Position numbers and translations under genes: made by a program | Assembly: GCA_963854835.1 (NCBI GenBank) | Contig: OY978527.1 | Coordinates: forward strand, 38,631,040 to 38,695,039 | Direction of reading: 5' to 3' | From: Megamerina dolium | Taxonomy: Eukaryota; Arthropoda; Insecta; Diptera; Megamerinidae | DNA length: 64,000 bases | Notes under the pieces: model-generated | Seen by the model: only the letters and a program-made list of their open reading frames with translations | The model's database searches: none | What the model was told of the DNA's origin: nothing | Shown here: positions 32,526 to 44,334 of the stretch, one piece after another | Numbering within the stretch: position 1 is the first letter of the stretch | How the letters are laid out: the number at the start of each line of letters is the position of its first letter

Positions 32526-32590
32526 GAGGTTGTGCGTTGGGTTTGGGACCCACCACATAAAAACCCTTCTCCAGTGAAGAACACAACAGC
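32526..32590 (+). mobile_element. RTE 5'-leader fragment, head-to-head with the RT piece
   Basis: A GGTTGTGCGTTGGGTTTGGG block followed by CCACATAAAAACCCT equals the leader at about 14126-14170 of the full RTE. It lies on the opposite strand to the adjoining RT fragment, with no spacer between them. Confidence 0.78.
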
Positions 32591-34123
32591 GCAATTACTA
32601 TATTTTGCAAAATCCCAGGGTAGTATGAAAAGGATTGATCATAAAAGGCTAATTTTCACAACTTCCTACTTCACCTACCTTCACAAATATTAGTGCTTCG
32701 AATGTCTTCTTATAAAATCATCATTATTAACGTTGTAATCATCATTGTCATCATAACTACATATAAAGGGCTATCAAATCATTACGTACATATTTATGTT
32801 TGTATGTCGTTAGAAAGCAAAAACTGATGATGACGTCACCAATGTAATGTTGATGCGTCTGATGTATGCATCTGCGTGTGTTTAGTGTTAGCTAATAGCT
32901 ATGCAATTCGATTTTATATTGAATTTTCGGGATATTTTCGATTTGGATACAAAAAATATCATATCATATATATTATTCATATATATTGAGTTAAATTTTC
33001 TTTGGTTTGCAATTTGAAATAGTTAAATATATATTATATATTTTTTATTTATTTCAATTATTATTGACTTGCATTCATAGTAAAAATATCATTTGTGTTA
33101 CAATAAAAAATATCTATTGTAATAGCCAATAACGGAGCATTTACTCAATCATTTTAAAATATTGTAAACATTATTATGGAGAATCTTAATAAGACTTTTG
33201 ATTACAATGTGTAGAACTAGTAAAATTAAATAAAGAACTATTACAATTTTTTTATTAAACCTTTATTACATTTCCTTCTATGAGGAGGTAATCCAAAGAA
33301 TAGAAAAAAATCGCAAAAATGGTGGCAATGGTAGCGAGCTCTGAAAAAGAGAGGAAGAAGACCAAAAATATACCATAGAAGGTTCGAAAAATCTACTTAT
33401 ATTACTTGTTGTACGTAGAATATATAACTACAGTATCTTCAGAGGAAAAGAATAGAAGAATAAAGTTTGTCAAACTGACTTCCAGAAAAAAAAAACACAA
33501 TTCATTCAAAACGAAACGCTTGTGTTTTTCCTTATTTTCGTGTGGTGATTTTTGTCTTTATACTTTCAATTTTGTTTCTTCAGTCATACCTATTTTTTCT
33601 TTTATTTGTGGCTACCCATGAGTATTTAATATATGGGTGCTCGGTGATTACACACAATAGAGTTGTGGTATGTACTTCACATTGATGTTGTATGGAAACA
33701 ATAAAAACTTATAAAAAATATACGAAATAAGAAGCATAACACAATAGCTTGAATGACTGTGTGTTAAAGCGGAAATAAACATTTGTACCATGCATTGTTC
33801 TATGTATATTATTTCATGAACATTCATCTTTTACAAATGAACGCAATCGCAAGGTAAGTAAGCACGAGTGGTTTTCAAAAGGAAGCTCATACTACATACA
33901 TTTATGAAGTATCATATATTACAGAGTAGTGTTAAGCTCTGTGCCCTCTTATGTATTTATACAGTAATTGGTCCTTTTATGCCATCGACCGGCAGTGGAG
34001 TTGGCTTATAATTTATTACATTATAAATAGATCGTATTTTTTAGTATTTCAATTGTTTTTCAGAACGAATTTTTTGATCGGACGGACCATGAATACAGTA
34101 CAATGCAAAAAAAAAAAAAAAAA
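32591..34123. other. AT-rich stretch without a recognised gene
   Basis: No supported feature. Ends in a run of about 17 A that borders the modular repeat. Confidence 0.5.
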
Positions 34124-35416
34124 TCTCCTTACAGTCGGCTGGGGCCGACCAAACTATACCCTGCATATGTAGATTTATATATAAAAAGTTTACTCGAATA
34201 TCCAACTTTTCTTTTATTTCCACTTTTCGAGAAACAATTTTTGCATATACTACTAATTTACACCCGAAATATGGTTGACTTTGACGAAGTAAAAGGATTT
34301 TAAGATAATTCCGAGGCTTGGTATGGGAGCTATATAAAAAGTGGGCGTGGCTTACCACTTTCTAGTAAATCCAATTAATTTTTCAATGTTAATCCACACC
34401 TTAAATTTGGTGTCCTACGTTGAATAGTTTCTAAGTTATGGTGGTTAACATTTTTGTTTAATTTCCTCAACTTTGTATGGGAGCCCCAATAAGAAGTGGG
34501 CGTGGTACGCTGATTTTTCGCCAGATTATTTCCGACTACGATATTAATTTAAGTGTCAATTATGGTTATTGTAGACATAAGATTGCCTAAGTTACAGCTG
34601 TTTCAATTTAAAATTTGTATGGGGGCTACGATAAACACTGGGCGTGGTGCGCCCATTTTCTGTGAGCCTAGTTGCTCGTACAATACTAATCCATACCCTA
34701 AGTCTCGTTGTCCTAGGCTAAATGGTTTGTAAGCTATGGAGTTTAAAATTTTAGTTTAATTCCCTTGACTTTGTATGGGAGAGTCATGAAGGAGTGGGCG
34801 TGGCACATTGATTTTCTGCCATATTATTTCCGACTACGGTGTTAATCTAAGTGTCAATTATGATTATTCTAGACAGAAGATTGTAGAAGTTACAGCAGTT
34901 TCAATTTAAAAGAAGTACAGACACTTTGTATGGGAGCTACGCTAGAAAGTAGGCGTGGCTCATCCACTTTTGGTGAGGTTATATAACAGTATAATATAAC
35001 TCTATGTGCAAAATATTGTTGCCCCAAGTGGTATATTGTGTGAGTTATAGCAAGTTAAAGATTTTGAAAATTTCGAGGTTAGTCGCTTTGAATGCTTGGT
35101 GTGGGCGTGGTTATTGACCGATCATGCCCAATATCAATCCCCTCCGTACCCTTGGATCATAGATTACTTATGCCAAATTTCATCGAAATAGCTCAATATT
35201 TACTCAAGTTATCGTGCGAACCAGCCAGGTGACAGACAGACGGACGGACGGACGGACGGACGGACGGACGGACGGACGGACATCGTTAAATCGAAAATTT
35301 AATCGACGCTGATCACGAATATATATCCATGTCTATATCTCCGGAGATTCCTTCAAGTGGACACAAACATCTGACCGAAATGAATATACCATGCATATTG
35401 CATTATGCAGGGTATA
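34124..35416 (-). mobile_element. Modular non-autonomous element, copy 2
   Basis: Same termini as copy 1: hairpin GTCGGC-TGGG-GCCGAC and TATACCCTGCATA at one end, TTATGCAGGGTATA at the other. Five main modules carry the TATGGGAG/GTGGGCGTGG box near 34321, 34474, 34615, 34772 and 34925, with a partial one near 35090. A long (GGAC)n run occupies 35236-35280. It is flanked by A-rich sequence at the hairpin end. No protein-coding potential is seen. Confidence 0.82.
35236..35280. repeat. (GGAC)n tetranucleotide tract inside copy 2
   Basis: About ten GGAC units. Copies 1 and 4 have shorter versions at the same place. Confidence 0.88.
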
Positions 35417-37705
35417 ATAAACAAGTGATCTTAGTCAAGAACTTGAAAGTTTGCATTTATTTGTATATCATCTGAAGAAAGGTTCAGAGATCACAAAGTT
35501 TAAGTTCCATTAAGAGAAGACTTTAGAAAAAAATCTTGTTTTGAATATTTTCAAAACATTTCTATTTTCAATTGCTCTATTATTTTTGCCCCAGGTAGAA
35601 TATCAAAAATAAATTCATTGAATTTCAAAAATTTGTTTCTCTGAACAACAAACATCACCATACAATTTCTATATAGAATTAGTTTCCGAGTTTGAAAATC
35701 AAATCTATTTAATCTATTTAATTCCTTAGATTAGTTTGGATAAAATCATCACATGAATATAATATAATTTAAAATACTCTTGAAAAGTGCAGTTCGATGA
35801 AAACAGGCCATTTGTTTCATGAAGTGGTAAGCAGCGAATTTCTCATGATATCAATCAAATGTTTTTATTTGACATATTTGTATACTTAGGCCTGATTATC
35901 TGCACTGTATTTATAATTTACTACTATATGAGCACAAGTGTACTCATACGTATATTGACATTTATACTTGCAACACAATGCCATACACTGGTATAGGCTA
36001 TGGCTCTGTCAATGGTTGTTATACTTATTATACTTACAATATTTTTCACCGCAATGGGCGTCTTTATTGTCATTGATATCAATTGATGCGACATTTTTTT
36101 TTTCTCCTTTGTACTCATAATTGGAGCATAGGGCCTCCACAAGGCTTCTCCATCTTCTTCCAAGGATGGAGTTTGAGATCAGCCATATTCGCTTCCGTAC
36201 AGTAGCGTCGATGCTACAATATATAGAAAGATAACATGTTGTAAGAAAAGAAATTTGTAAATTCTGAAGTCATATTTTCAATGGCTCCACATTATACTCA
36301 ATTTACCAACTACCAATTACCAATTTACAAGTCATATCGAGTTCCTATAAAATGTATTTTTTTCTGGTTTCTTTTTGAAATTAACAACTTTATTTTACTA
36401 TTAAAGTTGATCAATATAAGAGAAAAAGTTGTTGTACGCATACGTATCTGAAGGCTGGACGATTACGTATGATTTTCTGTAATATATAGTAGTACACTAC
36501 AGTAATTATGACTCACATAAAGGCATAAAGCCTTTATGTGAGCGCAGTATTTATGTCATTTTAAAAAGTACGAAAATATTCATTGTAAATGCATTTTAAA
36601 TAGAGAATTTAGAAGCTTGAAGCAACTATATACGTATTCGTTTGAGCAATGTTAAGTTATTGTAGTATAAAGGCAATATGCATACTAAGAAAAAAGAAAA
36701 AACAACAATTAAAATAGTCAATATAAAAAGTTGTTAGTTGAAGAGCTAAAGCTCCTTTAATGTGTGATTGTGAGTGTGAGCATATGCTATATACTCTTTA
36801 AGCACGCACGACCTTTGCGCAAATTCGAAGTTCTAAAAAAATATTCCAATTAAAAATGAGTTTCTGAAGTTCTTGCGAATATGTAACCAGTGTTGAGTAC
36901 ATTCGTATAGAATACTATTAGAAAGGAGTTTGCAACAGAGTTGCAATATTGATTATATAGTAGAGACTGGTACATAGTGACAATGTAGTGTAATATTGAC
37001 GATGATGATGTAGAGATTTTAAAAATAACTTGTTCCAAAGAATTTCAAAAATGATAATCTGACAAAATTTCAAGAGCAAGAGCTCTTAGGACCATACAAA
37101 CCTTAAATGGAGGCCGTCCAGCATTTGTTTGTAGGTACGCTATTTCGCTTTGAGCTTTTATTTAAATAAGATAAATTCATATTCAGATAACAACAACAAT
37201 AGTCGTAATAGTCGTAATAATAAAAAAAAATCGAACAATTGCAAAATATGAAGAAAATTTTATGCCATCCCATCATAGTACTATACCGTATTTAGAGTTT
37301 TTGTATGTATAACAAGGTGTAGAAATATGAAATGATCGTTTTTTAAAGAAAATAAATTGCTAAAGTGTCAACTTTCAGGTAATTTGTGTGGTAATGGAAA
37401 CAAGTGGGATGGAGCCAAGTCTAGTGAATATGGCAGGTGGGGTAACAAATCCCAGCCAAGCGATTTGATCGTATCACTTTTTGAATCGTTGAAACCAATT
37501 TCTGCATGTTGCATCTGAAAGAGCATGATCACCATAAGCATCGATGTGAATTCGAGGCGCTTCAGCTGTATTTTTCTTAAAAAAAAAAACAAAAATTTAT
37601 ACTGAAATAAGATTTGCCGCAAATGATGATTTTCATGTACAAAATTTCTCATTTTTAACTTGAAAAAAAAAAAAAATTCAATGTTTGCAAAATAACAAAA
37701 AAAAA
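35417..37705. other. AT-rich stretch with one hairpin, no gene
   Basis: Nothing coding is supported. A perfect hairpin lies at 36512-36542. A short antisense patch near 36110-36200 could be a LINE scrap but is too short to call. Confidence 0.5.
36512..36542. repeat. Perfect hairpin, 13-bp arms
   Basis: CTCACATAAAGGC at 36512-36524 is complementary in inverted order to 36530-36542, loop ATAAA. Confidence 0.9.
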
Positions 37706-38689
37706 TATCCTTACAGTCGGCTGGGGCCGACCAAACTATACCCTGCATATGTAGATTTATATATAAAAAGTTTACTCGAATATCCAACTTTTCTTTTATT
37801 TCCACTTTTCGAGAAACAATTTTTGCATATACTACTAATTTACACCCGAAATATGGTTGACTTTGACGAAGTAAAAGGATTTTAAGATAATTCCGAGGCT
37901 TAGTATGGGAGCTATATAAAAAGTGGGCGTGGCTTACCACTTTGTAGTAAATCCAATTAATTTTTCAATGTTAATCCACACCTTAAATTTGGTGTCCTAC
38001 GTTGAATAGTTTCTAAGTTATGGTGGTTAACATTTTTATTTAATTTCCTCAACTTTGTATGGGAGCCCCAATAAGAAGTGGGCGTGGTACGCTGATTTTT
38101 CGCCAGATTATTTCCGACTACGATATTAATCTAAGTGTCAATTATGGTTATTCTAGAAGGAAGATTGCCGAAGTTACAGCTGTTTCAATTTAAAATTTGT
38201 ATGGGGGCTACGATAAACACTGGCCGTGGTGCGCCCATTTTCTGTGAGCCTAGTTGCTCATACAATACTAATCCATACCCTAAGTCTCGTTGTCCAAGGC
38301 TAAATGGTTTGTAAGCTATGGAGCTTAAAATTTTAGTTTAATTCACTCGACTTTGTATGGGAGACCCATGAAGGAGTGGGCGTGGCACACTGATTTTCTG
38401 CCAGATTTTTGCCGACTAGGATATTAATTTAAGTGTCAATTATGGTTATTCTAGACAGAAGATTGCCGAAGTTACAGCTGTTTCAATTTAAAATTTGTAT
38501 GGGGGCTACGATAAACACTGGGCGTGGTGCGCCCATTTTCTGTGAGCCTAGTTGCTCGTACAATACTAATTCACACCTTAAATCTCGTTATTCTACGCTG
38601 AATAGTTTGCAAGTTATAACCGGTAACATTTTTTTTAATTTCCGCAACTTTGTATGGGAGACCCAAAAAGGAGTGGGTGTGGCACACTG
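37706..38689 (-). mobile_element. Modular non-autonomous element, copy 3, truncated
   Basis: Begins with the same hairpin and TATACCCTGCATA end as copy 2 and follows it closely. Boxes lie near 37906, 38055, 38199, 38355, 38499 and 38653. It ends abruptly in the last module at about 38689, without the GGAC tract or the TTATGCAGGGTATA end. A perfect palindrome marks the break. Confidence 0.82.
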
Positions 38690-38714
38690 ACGTTTGGTTT
38701 TCTAAACCAAACGT
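38690..38714. repeat. Perfect 11-bp-arm palindrome at the truncation point of copy 3
   Basis: ACGTTTGGTTT, loop TCT, AAACCAAACGT. It joins the truncated repeat to unrelated AT-rich DNA. Confidence 0.9.
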
Positions 38715-40196
38715 ACCAGGCAGCTAAAATTTCCAAAGAAAAATATGTTAACATATGCCGTACATATGAGTATATGTCCCTGTACAGAGTACTTGCAAAT
38801 GTTGCAAGACCAGGTACAAGCGGTAGAACAAGTTGTCAATGGCATATATCTATTTGGTGATGGCATGATTTGTTTTCGATAGTGATGATGCTTAAAAATG
38901 TCAAAATGGCACACATATACAGATACAAACAAGTATTACTACAAAGACAATAAGCATGATGCTTGTCGCTGAGCATTTATATATATATTTACTAGTATTT
39001 ATATGTATTAGGTCCAGTGATAATACTCACTAGGTGAACATGTGATAGGTTTCTGAAGAGATTGTTCTGCAATGATTATATTATCCTATTTAGAGATTTA
39101 TCTACGATTTAAAGTTATTTTTAGTCAATTTTTCAAATAACCTCTATTTGACTACGTCGTTAATAATAACATAATTGAGCGACTGCAAATCTTTTTTTGC
39201 AATAAATAATATAAAAATATCTTATTTAAAAGAGCCTAGCCTTCAAGTGATGAATTTTTTATGTTCGTATATGTGAAAACTAAAATTGATTGATTTCACC
39301 GTTTGACAAAAGTTTCAAAGTGGGTTTTCTCGAAAATCTGATGTACTGATCCTTGAACTTCTCGTACGTAATCCGTTTCCCTGAATAATCGAAATTTTTC
39401 AATTAGGTCATACGGCGGATATCTTCTGCACAAGTGAATTTTTTATTTAATTGACCAATAAACAATGATTCTTCTTTGGACAAAAGATGAATAGTATCGA
39501 AAATTAAAGAAACGTAAATTGATAATAAATAATAAATTAATATAAACGAAATATCGCTTCGAAGAGTAATAGACGCTCCCATCGTATTATATGTACTTTT
39601 CTCTTTAAATGATTGATCTTTATTAAACATAAATTGTGTTTAAGCATTGAATGTCAATTGAATGTACTACACATTATTTTGAATTTACTCTACCAAAAAG
39701 TACATACATAATAACATCTAATTTGATGCTAAATTATGTAACGTAGTGGATGATAATACGTCAAACTACACGCTACATAAAAATTCATTCTAATGAAGAC
39801 ATATTTGCCTTATTGTAATAAATCATTTTTTTTTTCTTTACTTTATAAAATAAGTGATATTTGAAATTGAATTTCTATTACAAATACAAAAAAAAAAATT
39901 ATTTATTTATACCAACTATTGTTTTTACAGCTTTTACTGTAAAACAAAAGTGTTGTTATGTATTTATTCCTTTATTCAATTGTATGGAATTGTATGCTCA
40001 TCAGATTGTTTATTTGTTCCTTTTATAAAATCCATTCATCGAATGAATGAATAAATTCGAGTAGTTTTTCCTTTCACTCAAACCACACATACAGAATGGA
40101 GTGAAAGGTATAGTACATATATACATATGTATGTATTGTGAATTCAATGTTTATTAATTATATAAAATATAATTTTGATGCAAAGGTGCTGCTTTT
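38715..40196. other. AT-rich stretch without a recognised gene
   Basis: No supported feature is seen here. Confidence 0.5.
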
Positions 40197-41770
40197 TATA
40201 CCCTGCATAATGCAATATGCATGGTATATTCATTTCGGTCAGATGTTCGTGTCCACTTGAAGGAATCTCCGGAGATATAGACATGGATATATATTCGTGA
40301 TCAGCGTCGATTAAATTTTCGATTTAACGATGTCCGTCCGTCCGTCCGTCCGTCCGTCTGTCTGTCACCTGGCTGGTTCGCACGATAACTTGAGTAAATA
40401 TTGAGCTATTTCGATGAAATTTGGCATAAGTAATCTATGATCCAAGGGTACGGAGGGGATTGATATTGGGCATGATCGGTCAATAACCACGCCCACACCA
40501 AGCATTCAAAGCGACTAACCTCGAAATTTTCAAAATCTTTAACTTGCTATAACTCACACAATATACCACTTTGGACAACAATATTTGGCACATAGAGTTA
40601 TATTATACTACTATATAATCTCACCAAAAGTGGATGAGCCACGCCTACTTTCTAGCGTAGCTCCCATACAAAGTGTCTGTACTTCTTTTAAATTGAAACT
40701 GCTGTAACTTCTACAATCTTCTGTCTAGAATAACCATAATTGACACTTAGATTACCACGGTAGTCAGAAATAATATGGCAGAAAATCAATGTGCCACGCC
40801 CACTCCTTTTTGGGTCTCCCATACAAAGTTGTGGAAATTAAAAAAAATGTTACCGGTTATAACTTGCAAACTATTCAGCGTAGAATAACGAGATTTAAGG
40901 TGTGGATTAGTATTGTACGAGCAACTAGGCTCACAGAAAATGGGCGCACCACGCCCAGTGTTTATCGTAGCCCCCATACAAATTTTAAATTGAAACAGCT
41001 GTAACTTCGGCAATCTTCTGTCTAGAATAACCATAATTGACAATTAAATTAATATCGTAGTCGGCAAAAATCTGGCAGAAAATCAGTGTGCCACGCCCAC
41101 TCCTTCATGGGTCTCCCATACAAAGTCGAGTGAATTAAACTAAAATTTTAAGCTCCATAGCTTACAAACCATTTAGCCTAGGACAACGAGACTTAGGGTA
41201 TGGATTAGTACTGTACGAGCAGCTAGGCTCACAGAAAATGGGCGCACCACGCCTAGTGTTTATCGTAGCCCCCATACAAATTTTAAATTGAAACAGCTGT
41301 AACTTAGGCAATCTTATGTCTACAATAACCATAATTGACACTTAAATTAATATCGTAGTCGGAAATAATCTGGCGAAAAATCAGCGTACCACGCCCACTT
41401 CTTATTGGGGCTCCCATACAAAGTTGAGGAAATTAAACAAAAATGTTAACCACCATAACTTAGAAACTATTCAACGTAGGACACCAAATTTAAGGTGTGG
41501 ATTAACATTGAAAAATTAATTGGATTTACTAGAAAGTGGTAAGCAACGCCCATTTTTTATATAGCTCCCATACTAAGCCTCGGAATTATCTTAAAATCCT
41601 TTTACTTCGTCAAAGTCAACCATATTTCGGGTGTAAATTAGTAGTATATGCAAAAATTGTTTCTCGAAAAGTGGAAATAAAAGAAAAGTTGGATATTTGA
41701 GTAAACTTTTTATATATAAATCTACATATGCAGGGTATAGTTTGGTCGGCCCCAGCCGACTGTAAGGAGA
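40197..41770 (+). mobile_element. Modular non-autonomous element, copy 4 (longest, opposite orientation)
   Basis: Starts TTATACCCTGCATAATGC and ends with TATGCAGGGTATA plus the hairpin GTCGGC-CCCA-GCCGAC, then TGTAAGGAGA against a T run. It has seven boxes (minus-sense CTCCCATAC or CCCCCATAC) near 40660, 40816, 40970, 41112, 41266, 41408 and 41565. Spacing alternates about 154 and 142 bp, which points to a two-module unit of about 296 bp being the expanding repeat. A (CCGT)n run lies at about 40331-40357. Confidence 0.85.
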
Positions 41771-41789
41771 TTTTTTAAATTACATAAGT

Positions 41790-42114
41790 ATTTATTATTC
41801 AGTTTTGGTGCCATAAAGCAGGATGAAGTGCACCGTATGGCAGATCTACAATTAGATTAGAAATGAAGACTCACACCTCTCATCCTGAATCTCCCTCTCA
41901 CTTACACGTGGTGGCACTGTTAACCCTGACTGGAGATTGGGTAACCAACCCCAATGGAAGAGAAGAGAACAGACGAAAATGGTGATCCCCTAAGCCGGGA
42001 TAGCATGTGTCCATCGGCTTGATGTTTGCAATTAGGGGTTAACATACTGTTGCACCTCACTGATACCAGCCAGCCTCAGTGAGTAACCGTGGGCTTATAG
42101 TGTTATTGGGGGCA
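41790..42114 (+). mobile_element. 5' untranslated region of a LINE
   Basis: This GC-richer segment runs directly into the ORF1 remnant that follows, so it is probably the element's 5' leader. The left limit is uncertain because the modular repeat adjoins it. Confidence 0.5.
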
Positions 42115-42732
42115 ATGACACGACAGACCTTTCGTTCCCCCACTATCGTGGGATTAAATATTGACACACCAAGTTTAAACAAAATAAACAAATTAGCAGG
42201 TTCGCAGACTGCTTCTCAACTGGCGGATCAGGTGGAACGTAACGTTCTCCATATTAAACGACAGGTTCTAACTCCTAAACAGAGAGGATAGACGGAGGGC
42301 AAAGGTCACAGAGACAAAAACTCTGCACCAATGCCACGGACGGTAACTGGACCCGAGAAACGGAAGGAAAGTAGGGGAACTGTGGCTTCTGAGGGTGCTT
42401 CAACATCCAAGGCCGCAACTACACAGCCCTCTACAAGCACTGGACAGAATAGGCAGCTTCCCGCCTTTGGCGATGCAAGAAAGGCAACCGGTCTGAGTGG
42501 GACGGGTACCAAATGGTATCTGCGCTATCTCAATGAGGGCTAAACGCCCGATGAAGCTAAGCAGAAAGTGCTCAATCGCGCTAAGAGCACCTCTGACACA
42601 AGGAACAGGGGTACTACAGAAATCAGTCCAACTGATGGCAATGCTGCCAAAAGAAACAGGGCTTCTGACACTGTACCGAGGGTTGGGCACAATAGATCTT
42701 ATAGGTCGCGTGCAACATCCCCCCAACGATAG
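42115..42732 (+). pseudogene. LINE ORF1 (Gag-like) remnant
   Basis: One frame runs from ATG 42115 to TAG 42730, about 205 codons, broken by in-frame stops at 42289 (TAG) and 42541 (TAA). It has GLNIDTPSLNKINKLAGSQT, then VLTPKQRG. A Ser/Thr-rich middle (EGASTSKAATTQPSTSTGQN) leads to KWYLRYLNEG, TPDEAKQKVLNRAKS and a basic end. The WYLRYLxEG-xxPDEAK pattern is one I associate with ORF1 of RNase H-type fly LINEs; this is recall, not a search. There is no zinc knuckle and no ORF2 behind it, so the element is cut off on its 3' side. Confidence 0.62.
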
Positions 42733-43325
42733 TAATAATTACTCAGCTTATTGTTTTTTTTTATTTCTCATTTTAATTGCATTTTACCATATGAGTATGG
42801 GGTATTATTGAGTCCAGAACCATTGTCATTGATTTGTTGGTCTTCTATTTATAAGGTCTGAAACTCAAATCTCGATTTGCTTGATCCAACAACATTTAAA
42901 AACTGCTCTATGGTTATAATATTTATCTATCAAAATACTTCCTGATCCCTTTCACTATCATGTCAAAGATAAAAATTGTTCTACATGAAAAAGGCCAGCT
43001 CAATTGAATATTAATCTAAGTCAACATAAACCAATTGACTAGTCAAAATGGATCATAGATCAACCCTTGGAATAAAATGATAAAATACTGCAGACATGAT
43101 GGTTTCCTATGAATTGCTGATGGTGCATATACATATATGGATGTTCGAGTAGATATGCATAAGAAGCATACCCTAGACATTTGTTAACAGACCATTTTGT
43201 TATTTTATCGTTTCATGCTTGCTATTTGGTTAGATGATGATGAGTTCATACCGATAAAGGGAGAGATAACTACAACATTTGAATGGAAATGTATATGCAA
43301 TAGGCTAATATGCCATTACAACAAG

Positions 43326-43364
<39 letters not shown>

Positions 43365-44229
43365 TGTATTTTGGAATTGTATCACACATTACTTGAGTGT
43401 GTTAAAAGTATTTGATTCCACTTAATTCGGCTATTCCGATATTAGTATTGGAGGGGTTTTGTGCACGATTATGTTTTCATGGAGAACCCTTCTTCGTAAT
43501 GTGCGTGTGTGTGTGTGTATAAGGGCCTTTGGAGAATTATTGTGTAATTCCATATGCTTTAATGTTTTTGAATCAGTTCACTGAAATCAATGAGTATCAT
43601 ATTTATCATGATTTTATTACATATTTTTATTTTTTTTGATTTAGATATATTTTCGAAGTGAACTTTGAAAAACCATTTGATGCGTGTCATTTTGGAGGGA
43701 ACGGAATTAAATCTGGGCTGAAACTTTCATTTTTCTCACTTTTTGCTATAAATTTACCACAAAAGTAGTACCAGCACTTAAGAATGTTTATGCTAAATCC
43801 AAAGACTATTTATATTTAGGCTAATTACACAGTGAAGCACAATTTCTTGGGGGTGATCCAAACTAGTCTCAAACGATAGCATTCGACTTCAACAACAAAA
43901 GCCCTAATTCCTTCACTACGACACAATTTTTTTTACAGTGGTTTAAAATTTGGATATTTCGGTCAAAAGTAGAATCATGGAAAAATCATATAAATTATCT
44001 ATCCTATAGTTGTTGTCTTCGAGGATTAGAGTTAAAAAATTATTAAAAATTTTCGAGGATTATTTTCTCGGAATATCTTACTACCAGCAGTATGGGTAAT
44101 TTTAGATCTTTTTTCAAAAAATCCTTAACACACATAAAATAGGCCTAATATGATTCATACAGGTGGTAACCAAGGCGGTTGTACTATATGGGTCTAGGTG
44201 ACTCTTTCTAGGTCAACTGCCCAATATAG
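42733..44229. other. AT-rich stretch with a (TG)n tract, no gene
   Basis: Nothing coding is supported. A (TG)n run lies at 43328-43360 and a shorter one near 43503. Confidence 0.5.
43328..43360. repeat. (TG)n microsatellite
   Basis: A perfect dinucleotide run of about 16 units. Confidence 0.92.
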
Positions 44230-44334
44230 GTAGGTAACCTATAATATTCTCAAAAATTTAACTCGCACAACAGCACTGGAAATGTGGAAAGCTCGACCTA
44301 AGCGTCCATCGGGGCCCATAAGTGCACATATTTA
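44230..44334 (+). mobile_element. SINE 3'-end fragment
   Basis: This segment matches the last ~100 bp of the SINE at 50972-51391, with GTAGGT at its start, CGCACAACAG in the middle, AAGCTCG and then ATAAGTGCACATAT. It is diverged and lacks the tRNA-like head. Confidence 0.65.

Noticed and set aside
33290..33390. Arg/Lys-rich patch resembling an RTE C-terminal GRPK motif
   Set aside because: Too short, with no conserved neighbours and frame not sustained.
36110..36200. Minus-strand scrap resembling the tail of a LINE protein
   Set aside because: About 30 codons only, no second block, and low-complexity sequence next to it.
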